NCBI GenBank assembly: GCA_037127315.1
Contig: JBBBDQ010001186.1
Location: forward strand, 1,564,501 to 1,628,500
Origin: Ascarosepion bandense
Taxonomy: Eukaryota > Mollusca > Cephalopoda > Sepiida > Sepiidae
Length of the DNA: 64,000 nucleotides
Direction of reading: 5' to 3'
Part shown: positions 56,485 through 64,000 of the stretch, piece after piece
How positions within the stretch are numbered: the stretch's first letter is position 1
Layout: each line of letters opens with the position of its first letter
Position numbers and translations under genes: made by a program
Notes under the pieces: model-generated
Told to the model about the DNA's origin: nothing
Databases searched by the model: none
The model's input: only the letters and a program-made list of their open reading frames with translations

Positions 56485-56509
56485 GTTGCAAAACTTTTGG
56501 CCAGAGCTG
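56485..56509. repeat. Right terminal inverted repeat of the Tc1 element
   Basis: GTTGCAAAACTTTTGGCCAG followed by AGCTG, the complement of the left end, then TA. Confidence 0.9.
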
Positions 56510-56699
56510 TAAGTATTGGGTGATAACTTTAAGGTAATTTCTGGTGAAGGTTGACTTTAAATATGCAATTTCTTAAAATAATTTTCTGCTTTTTGGTTTT
56601 TTTCTGTTGTGATGTGAATTACTGTTGTACTGTTATACACTGTGAAACGAAATAAAAAAATAGCAGAGAGGAAAGACAGACATCTGAAGAAATCAATAT

Positions 56700-58420
56700 G
56701 TGCTAGATTATGCAGCCTTCTCAGTTGACTTAGAATGGAAATAAATATAATTTCAGCAATTTGAAAAACAAAAGCGATAGGATAGCAAAGAGAGCCAAGC
56801 TTGACAGCAAGGCTTCAGCAGCAAGAGTCAGAAATAAAAGTGGTGAAAGCTTTGACAGAAAATTAGAACATTACAATCTTCTTATGGAAAAATAGCCTTG
56901 TGGATCAATGTTTTGATTCACAAATTTGGAATTGGCCAAATTGTAGAGAAACAAAACTGCAAGACCAGATGGGATTGTAATAGAGATGATGATGTCCTTA
57001 GAAAGATTTGGCATGGACAGGCTCACAGAAATATTAACCGTAATCTATATCAGCAGCCATATACCAGAGGACCTAAGCAGATCAATTTTTATAGCTTCTA
57101 CCTAAGAAGCCAGGTGTGAAGGAATGTAAACTCCACCAAACAATCAGTTTAATGAGCCACATAACAAAACTCATCATCTGGAATATGATGAACCGGGTGC
57201 ACAGCAGAATTGGCCCAGAGATTCGACAAGAACAGTGTGGCTTCATTAAAGATAATGGAATGAGGAATGCAATATTCATGCTCAGAATGCTATTTGAAAG
57301 AGCAATACAAATGCAGAAAGACCTTTTATCTGTGCTTTACAGACTACACAAAGGCGTTCAACAAAGTACACCACAAAGACTTGATAGAGATGCTTGACAA
57401 CCTCGATATTTTCGGAAAAGATATTAGGATAATCAAGAATCTATATTGGCAGCAAACTGCTTGTATACAGATAGGAAGCAAACTCATCAGGTATACAAAA
57501 ATAGAAAGAGGCATAAGAAAAAGGTGTGTTTTCACCTGATCCATTCAACCTGTACAGCAAAGCAATTATGAGAGAAATAAGAACCTTGCCAGGATTCGTC
57601 ATTGGTGGCCACAATCTCTATATGAGATACATGGATGACACTGTACTGACAGCAAAAACAGGGAAATGCAGGATCTTCTACAGAAGGTAACAAAAGAAAG
57701 CGAGAAGAAAGGACTGAGCATAAACTTCAAGAAAACTGTATGTATAGTCATTAGCAAAAAGAAGAGCTCAGTATGCCTACTACAAGTCGGAGAAACTAAA
57801 ATAAAACAAGTAAAGAAATTTAAATACCTGGGAAGTGTTCTGACAGAGGATGGAAAGTGTGATATGGAGATCCAGAGATGGATTGGCATGGCCAAGAATG
57901 CATTTCAGAAGCTAACCAGAGCACTGAGAGACAGGAAAATCTCATTAGAAACAAAGTGCTGGATTGCAATGTGATATCTGTCGTGTATGGAAGTGAATGT
58001 TGGACAATCTCATCAAGGATGATGGAGAGGCTTGAGGCAGCAGAAATGTAGTTTTACAGAAGGATGCTGAGGATACAATGGATGGAGCACATGAGCAACA
58101 ATTAGGTCTTGGAAAGGATACAGATGAGAAGAAAACTGATACTTAACATCAGGAAGAAACAAATCAGGCTTCTGGGATACTTAATGAGAAAGGAGGGTCT
58201 GGAGAATTTAATACTCACAGGATGGATAGAAGGAAATTGAGACTGGAGGAAGCAGCGCAAGACCTACTTGATAGGTTTAAGCAAATGGATGGCAGAATGG
58301 GGTTTGGAAAAGATACTAAGAGAAAATGTATTGAGAGCGACAAGACACACAGCCAAGTGGAAGTCCATCATCACCTATATTTTGAAGGGACATGACACAT
58401 GAAGAAGTAATTATGAGGCT
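56700..58420 (+). mobile_element. RTE-like LINE (BovB-type) RT copy
   Basis: Fingers near 56960: ARPDGIVIEMMMSLERFG and DRLTEIL. Then LHQTISLMSHITKLI, RVHSRIGPEIRQEQCGFIKD (57195-57260; usual Q-x-G-F) and CFTDYTKAFNKVHHKDLIEM (57330-57393), the first Asp in F-x-D-Y-x-K-A-F. The catalytic box RYMDDTVLTAKT near 57622-57660 has both Asp intact. The frame 57666-57974 gives LSINFKKTVCIVI, KFKYLGSVLTEDGKCDMEIQ and RWIGMAKNAF, and the C-terminus follows with YGSECWTISSRMMERLEAAE near 57990-58050 and KWKSIITYILKGHDT near 58355. About five frame breaks. Its endonuclease is absent or unreadable upstream of 56900. Confidence 0.85.
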
Positions 58421-58429
58421 TAAACTTAT

Positions 58430-59464
58430 AGACTTAAGACTCAATGAGAAATACTAAAAAAAGAACTACACATGGGGGAAAAATGAGAACAACTACTCCA
58501 TAAATTAAATAAAGGAGTCAGTTTGAGTTTTCCTGAATTTTATCCAGATCAACAAACATGGAAGGCACAACAGCTAAGAATTTGTGAGCACAGCGTTATG
58601 TGGATAATATCCCAAGTGTAAAAATGCAAATAGAATTTTGAATATGCTGATAACGTCATAAATTACATGTATAAAACTAAAGCTTCAACATTGACATATC
58701 TTTTTTTATATACACTTTGTTTCTAAGTTTGGTAATTGTTTTTTTTTTTTTTCAATCAAAATCAAAAGTTAGATTTAAGCATCAACAAACAAAAGACAAA
58801 ACTATTTCAATTTCTTAATGAAATCTTATGAGTCAACATGCATAACATGAAATGACCAGAACATTTTTGTAAACTCGTATCAGTAAAATATAATTGCCAA
58901 AACATGTGTTCTTATTTTTCAACCTTTATTAAGGAAGTAAATATATTTTGATGAGCAGTTGATTTTTGTACCATTTTACTTACTTTTAAGCCAATTATGT
59001 GCAAGAGAATTTGCTTCAAACAGAAAATAATATTTTTAAGAGGGTAAGTGTTTATATCTTAAGTTTGATATTTGAAAAAAATAATCATTATTTTTCTGTT
59101 TTGAGCTAGTGATAAAGACAATATTTTGACAAATTAAGGTATGCATTTATCTTGAAAATTATTCAAAATATTTGTTGTCTCTAATTACATCAGAAATATT
59201 TTTAATCAAAATCATTGCTAACAATTTGTCAGGATATCTTACTTAATTGTTGTTTGTTTTTAATACTTTGAATGAATTTAAAATATTCTATATTAGATGT
59301 TTTAAACCATTTAGATCTTTAAAATAATGTTATAGAAATTGTTTTACTGATATAGTATAAAGACGAAAATGATAACTTACCTTGTTAGGGAAACTGATCC
59401 CACATTTTATGTTACTACTGTAGAAAAAAGATAACCTACTCAGATGAAGTCAGCATTATAGGTC
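58430..59464. other. AT-rich stretch without recognised gene
   Basis: No LTR, SINE or coding sequence recognised between the RTE-like LINE and the BEL-like element; T run at 58739-58752. Confidence 0.5.
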
Positions 59465-59626
59465 TGTAAGCATGCAAATATGTATAATTCTTGGCTAATT
59501 CTAAGAGTAGTGAGACTGATTGAATGCATTAAAAATTTCTGTTTGTCTCATTTGTTGCTATTTTTGTTGTGGCAGCAAATTAGTTGAGCAAAGAGTACAG
59601 ATTTTGTAACCTTCTTTCCTATTACA
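59465..59626 (+). repeat. 5' LTR of the BEL-like element
   Basis: Begins TGTAAGCATGCAAATATG, contains TTGTTGTGGCA and TTAGTTGAGCAAAGAGTA, and ends near CCTATTACA. It matches 62076-62237 in block order, with many substitutions, so it is an old copy. Confidence 0.7.
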
Positions 59627-59849
59627 AGCTATTTTGGCAAATTCTGAGATAGAGCAAACAAATCATTCAACATAATTCTGATTACTGAATTCAATGGCTT
59701 GGTGATGAGTCCACCTGTGCTTGAATAACTTGAAAAAGTAGAGCTTGTTTGCAGAACACGCTGATTCAAAAGACTTGAATACATCCTCTCACCGCACCTA
59801 AGGGAGTGGGGATTTTGCTGTGTATCAGCAGCTCAGGAAGAACAGCTTG

Positions 59850-60160
59850 ACTGTAGAAATAAATTAAATGCAAGAAACTGCTTTTGTAACAGACTTTTTT
59901 ATGATCTATAAGCTGTTTACAGCTTGTCATCATTTGCACCCTCACAAGTGTATTGATGTTTAGCATGTGAATCTTTAAAGGTTGCTTCTACTTTTGCAGA
60001 AACATCTGATCACAGCTTAACATGTGCTTTCTGGAGGTACTGCCAAATCATATGAAATATGCTGTGGCTGTCATCAAGGATAGACAAAATAACTGAGAAG
60101 TATCGTGTTTTCAATGCCAGGGATGAAACCATTTTGCATCAGTGCTAGGGAAACTGACTA
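59850..60160 (+). pseudogene. Gag and zinc knuckle remnant of the BEL-like element
   Basis: Broken frames read ALNMCFLEVLPNHMKYAVAV (near 60015-60075) and IKDRQN, equivalent to the FMSGLPQDIKQLLRPSSR block of the gag at 32.7 kb. Then CFQCQGXNHFASV near 60106 is a decayed CX2CX4HX4C knuckle with a stop (X) inside it and its last Cys lost. Upstream, 59880-59990 carries the N-terminal capsid part only faintly. Confidence 0.6.
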
Positions 60161-60340
60161 GGAGACAAAACATCAACTTCTCACAAACAATATAAAAAAA
60201 CACTAATTTTGACAAAAGTGTATATAGATGTACTGTGTTGGCAAATTCGGGTTATTCTTTCCCTCTTATGAGATCAACATGTGGATGGCCAACAGATGGA
60301 TTCTAACAAACTGAGGGAGTGGCATCATAGAGCTGAAAGT

Positions 60341-60647
60341 CAGTCAGTTAAGTGCCATACGTGATACACACTTGGGCGATCATGTCTTGAAAGAGACATG
60401 ACTGACTGGGCAGAAGATTATCCCGCAGTAGGTTGCCATTGCTTTCTGCGGTAGACTGGTTGCCGACCAAGGCTATAGAACCCAATCTGTCCTGTTATTT
60501 AACCCATAACTGGAAGGAAGAGGCGGATTAATACCTTTCCCAAGGGTATTTGCACGTAAGTGAATACAATGAATTCAACTGGAATTCGAACTCGGCTCTA
60601 CCGATTTCTCGTTCCGAGTCGATATCCACTGCGCCACAACGCACATC
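60341..60647 (-). mobile_element. tRNA-derived SINE, family 1, full-length copy inside the BEL-like element
   Basis: Minus strand: head GTTGTGGCGCAGTGGATATC (A-box TGGCGCAGTGG) near 60640, B-box GAGTTCGAATTCCA near 60592 (the best match to GGTTCRANNCC of the four copies), then the body, ending TTAACTGACTG at 60341. The flanking direct repeat CTGAAAGT (60333-60340 and 60648-60655) is the target-site duplication. Because its promoter boxes match best and its target-site repeat is exact, this is probably the youngest of the four. Confidence 0.92.
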
Positions 60648-60689
60648 CTGAAAGTAGATACCCTAAACTGAATTAACATTGAAGTCCTA

Positions 60690-61665
60690 GTTGTGAACAG
60701 TAAAACGTTTGCATTTGACCTGATCCTAGGAATGGCTCATTAGGAAGTTGGATAGTTGATATAACTAGGTTGTATTCTCACCATAGAAGTTGTCTATCTG
60801 TGCAGCAATTAAAATTGACAAACCTGACTTTAGTGAAGAGCTTGACAAAATCACAAAGATCTTGACTGTAACATTGAAATGGACAGAGCAGTTGTAAAAT
60901 AATGGTGACTGAGTATACAGTGTTCAAACAATCATAGGAATAGGCACAGGAAGTGCAAATATAGCTAGAGAACAAATGGTTAAATTATCAAGAAAGATAA
61001 CTTGGGGTTTAATACTATTGATGCATGAGAATAAGTGCAAGGATTCTAGATGTGCAAAAGACTTACTTGCAGATGAACATTCACAAGTCACTTTGTTCCA
61101 GATTCTGCTCTTCGAGGGGCAAAAATGTTGTTTAAACCAAATGGGATATAAGCTGACTGCACTACCAACAATAATAAGATCAATTGTGACATGGTATTTT
61201 CAGATGATGATGCTGTTTGATAGACAGCATCATCACATATTGATGATATATATACCAATGAAAATATTGTATCTTGAGCACATGCTGTATGATTTAGCTT
61301 TGGGTTAACATCTAAGGAATTTGAGAATGGTGCTTAAGTGCTCAGCTGGTATGTCTGTAGTGAGTACAAAATGCATTATTAGAAGTGTGGAAGCTGCAGT
61401 TGGCTGGGATGAAAAAGTTATTGAGTGCCCTCTTAAAAACATGATTGCAGAACTTGTTGTTTAGATACATTACAATGACACTGCATGTAATTAGTAGTTT
61501 GTAGATAGACACACATTTGTGGTGTGGGTCAATACAAGCTCACTTGCTACAATAATCTTGCTGGAGTTTTGGAGGAACTGTCATTGAAGACACATTTTGG
61601 TTGCATGTCCAACAATGACAAAGTACCAGAATTAAAAGGCTTACAACCAAGTTGAAATATGTGTG
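60690..61665 (+). pseudogene. Protease, RT and RNase H remnants of the BEL-like element
   Basis: Near 60684-60730 the residues EVLVVNSKTFAFDLILGMA are the end of the protease domain (usual G-F-D-L-L-I-G-I-D). RT: LLDLRCAKDLLADEHSQVT near 61035-61090, LFEGQKCCLNQMGYKLTALP, TIIRSIVTWYFQ, then in another frame HIDDIYTNENIVS near 61231-61270, where the catalytic Asp pair of Y-I-D-D is intact, and FGLTSKEFENGA. RNase H: VWVNTSSLATI (near 61528; usual D-A-S has N at the Asp) and EDTFWLH near 61588. An antisense SINE lies just upstream, between gag and protease. Multiple frameshifts. Confidence 0.75.
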
Positions 61666-61704
61666 ACCATGAGTTAATTGGGAGTGTAAAGAAAAAAAAT
61701 GTCA

Positions 61705-62004
61705 GATGTGCATTGTGATGCAGTAGATATCAACTGAGAATGACAAATCGAGGTGCCGAGTTCAAATTCCAATTGAATTCCTTGCATTCACTTATGCACA
61801 AATACCCTTGGGAAAGGTATTAAACTGTCTCTTCCCTCCAGTTATGGGTTAAATTAGACAGATTGGGTTCTATAGCCTTGGCTGGCAACCAGTCTACTGC
61901 TGAAAGCAATGGCAACCTACTGCAGGATAATCATCAGCCCAGTCAGTCATCTCTCCAAAGAGACATGATCACCCAAAGTGTGTATCACATATGGCACTTA
62001 ACTG
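61705..62004 (+). mobile_element. tRNA-derived SINE, family 1, full-length copy inside the BEL-like element
   Basis: Head GATGTGCATTGTGATGCAGT (A-box decayed to TGATGCAGTAG), B-box-like GAGTTCAAATTCCA near 61759, body as in the other copies, end TTAACTG. The flanks AAAGAAAAAAAATGTCA and AAAGAGGAAAATGACA are an imperfect target duplication of about 16 bases. It has more differences from the consensus of the four copies than the copy at 60341, so it is probably an older insertion. Confidence 0.88.
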
Positions 62005-62075
62005 AAAGAGGAAAATGACAATTTATCTCATTGGACAAAATATCACTATATTGCACACTGCAAATAAAGTCAATA

Positions 62076-62237
62076 TGAGTTAAGCATGCAAATATGGGTC
62101 ATTCTCAGTTAATTGTAAGCACCTCAAGGTTGCTTTAAAAAAAAAACCAGTTGTAATATTTGTTGTGGCAATAGTTAGTTGAGCAAAGAGTATTGACTGT
62201 TGCAACTTTAATATTTTCATTACCTTCTATTCTTATT
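62076..62237 (+). repeat. 3' LTR of the BEL-like element
   Basis: TGAGTTAAGCATGCAAATATG, TTTGTTGTGGCAATAG and TTAGTTGAGCAAAGAGTA in the same order as 59465-59626. The 162-base length equals that of the 5' copy. Confidence 0.7.
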
Positions 62238-63025
62238 GAATATAATCATATAAGATCATAAAACTGTCTTTAAGAAGAATGACTAAAAGTTGAGATATTC
62301 CTTTCTCATATCTAGTGTATTTATCTGTTGACTTCATTGCTGATTGGTAAAATTTGTATAGCAAGGTATCTATTGCTTTATTAAGGCCTTAAGTTAATGC
62401 ATATGTTTTATTTTTACCTATGTCTACAGTATGCATTTTAATGAGCAATATTGATATTTTTAGTACATAAGAGGTACATACAAAAATGCTTTATTAAAGT
62501 AGAAATCTATGAAGCTAATCATATTTTTAATACCTATTGATCAATAATTACACAGGAGCTGTCAATTTATTGGAAATTTCACTTTAATATTTGAAATCTT
62601 AAAATATTTTTTAAAATTCCATCACACTTGTTGAAGTATTTTTGTCAAATATCATATACATGCTTATATACACATTTTTTAAGCTACAGTCAAATTAACA
62701 TAAGATAAAAATCATTAATTTTAAATTGAACAGTTTTGAATGGCCCTCCCAGTATTGGAAATGTAATAAATTTTTGCACCAACTTGCCACATTTTTGTTT
62801 TGATTTGTTTTATTTATTGAAAGATATTTTGTATTTTATTATCTTGGATAAACGTTAATGGAAAACAGTTTTTTGTAATAAAATTTTTACATTGTTGAGA
62901 ATTGCTTTCACAGGTCAGAAAATTGGTTTTTGTTTTCAAATAAAGAAAAAATACTGATTCTATAGCATGTGTGCTGTATATAAATTTGAATAATCAAACT
63001 GTAAAATTAGATATATAAAAACATC

Positions 63026-63076
<51 letters not shown>

Positions 63077-64000
63077 TACACACATATCATGTTGTTTCCA
63101 TTAGGGTGCAAGGGAACATTTCCTCAATTTTATAACATTTGTCAAATAATAATCTGTGTAAACAAAAATGTAATTTTTATTGTTTTTGTATCATTGACAG
63201 GATGGATACCCTATAAAAATTGGTTATTAAAGAAAGATTATTTAAATAAATAAATAAACAAGTGAAATCATATAGGAGTCCCAAGGATGTAAAAATAAGT
63301 TTATAGAATTGTAAGAACTGTATGTCTTTAAAAAGTGCTCCTCTTTGCTTTTTCTTTTTTCCCTTTCTAAGAATTTTGAATAAGTGAATTATTTTGACTT
63401 TCTAAGAACTTTGAATTATTTTCTATTATTAGTCACTATTGTACTTCTGTATTAGAATAGAAGTCCTGAAACATAGACAAAACATTCAATAAAAAAGGTT
63501 TTTTGTTTATAGTATATGGGATAATATATAAACTTCTATTTATCAGAAAAATGTTAGACCAATGAATGACAAAGTTGTCATTCACTTGTCAATAATATAT
63601 AGAATAAAAAAATAATATTCAAACTATTTCTAAACTACTGTGGCAGATAACAATGAAAAAATCAAATTGCATAACACCAGCAAAAGACTTAAAAGCTCTT
63701 GATTACTTATTAAAATACCTAAACTTGATGGAAACCATGTGAACAAATATGAAATTCATCAGATTATCAACTTAATGCTCTGTGTAACTAAGCTGATCTA
63801 GATTTTAATGAATAGAGTATGTAGCAGAATTAGAATGAAAACAAGGTAAGAACAGTGTGATTAACACTAGAATAAAAAATTTTATCTTTATGATGAGAAT
63901 GGTGTCAAAGTGAGCAATGCAAATATACCTATGTTTCATTGAGTACACAAAAGAATTGATAAGGTAGTGCTTAAGGATCTATTTGAATTATTATAAAAGT
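62238..64000. other. AT-rich stretch without recognised gene, to the window end
   Basis: No coding sequence or recognised repeat apart from the compound microsatellite at 63031. The ORF 63059-63253 begins in the GA repeat and is chance. Confidence 0.5.
63031..63076. repeat. (AT)n(GA)n compound microsatellite
   Basis: About 15 AT units followed by eight GA units. The AT-then-GA order is like the tail of SINE family 2 at 37508, but no SINE body precedes it. Confidence 0.9.

Larger units (their letters stand above)
55036..56509 (+). mobile_element. Tc1-family DNA transposon, complete ends
   Basis: 1,474 bp bounded by perfect inverted repeats of at least 24 bases (CAGCTCTGGCCAAAAGTTTT at 55036 and its complement ending at 56509), each followed by TA (55034-55035 and 56510-56511), the TA duplication typical of Tc1/mariner transposition. 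The interior carries a single transposase gene, now broken. Intact ends with a defective gene mean it could be moved only by a transposase supplied from elsewhere. Confidence 0.95.
59465..62237 (+). mobile_element. BEL/Pao-like LTR retrotransposon with two nested SINEs
   Basis: Two diverged LTRs (59465-59626 and 62076-62237) enclose gag with a zinc knuckle, a protease trace, RT and RNase H on the plus strand. The integrase is missing: RNase H ends near 61660 and the 3' LTR starts 110 bases after the second SINE. SINE insertions at 60341-60647 (minus) and 61705-62004 (plus) are younger than the element. The pol is of the same kind as at 21.8 and 4.6-5.6 kb, and the gag as at 32.6 kb. Assignment to BEL/Pao rather than a divergent gypsy lineage rests on remembered motif wording. 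Confidence 0.75.

Noticed and set aside
57599..57895. 98-codon minus-strand ORF
   Set aside because: Shadow of the RTE-like RT containing the YMDD box on the plus strand.

Overview
The window looks like intergenic or intronic DNA from an animal, most likely an invertebrate. It is AT-rich, has no operons or dense coding, and carries dinucleotide microsatellites and poly-A/T tracts. It holds decayed copies of many typically metazoan mobile elements: jockey/CR1-like, RTE-like and Tx1/L1-like LINEs, a probable Penelope-like fragment, Ty3/gypsy and BEL/Pao-like LTR elements, Tc1 and mariner transposons, and two tRNA-derived SINE families. The SINE structure would fit a mollusc such as a cephalopod, but a chelicerate or another AT-rich invertebrate cannot be excluded. 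I found no convincing host exon, tRNA, rRNA or CRISPR array. All protein assignments come from reading translations by eye; no database search was run.

Layout. 0-6.5 kb: a LINE 3' fragment, two small tandem arrays, a SINE and an inverted decayed BEL-like reverse transcriptase. 6.5-9.7 kb: gypsy element A on the minus strand, with both LTRs, gag, zinc knuckles, protease, RNase H and integrase, but without most of its RT palm. 10.2-11.6 kb: a longer LINE fragment. 13.3-16.9 kb: gypsy element B on the minus strand, the best-preserved LTR element, with LTRs about 95% alike; gag is deleted and active-site aspartates of RT and integrase read as asparagine. 17.7-18.7 kb: an internally deleted Tc1-like element. 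20.5-27.8 kb: a mosaic of gag and pol fragments from at least two LTR families, a mariner copy, a short LTR-gag-LTR element and a LINE inserted next to an integrase fragment. 29.4-34.4 kb: an RTE deletion derivative, a probable Penelope-like fragment and a Tx1-like LINE with a foreign gag inside it. 34.9-49.5 kb: SINEs of both families and four LINE fragments in unique AT-rich DNA. 49.9-53.5 kb: almost featureless. 53.6-58.4 kb: a mariner, a Tc1 element with both ends, and an RTE-like LINE. 59.5-62.2 kb: a BEL-like element with LTRs that contains two SINE insertions on opposite strands.

These sequences do not form a pathway. They are separate parasites, almost all inactivated, and their nesting gives a relative order of insertion. 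The most informative features are gypsy B, the four-copy SINE family with target-site duplications, the SINE family with a TA tail, the Tc1 element with an altered catalytic triad, and several internally deleted elements that keep their ends.
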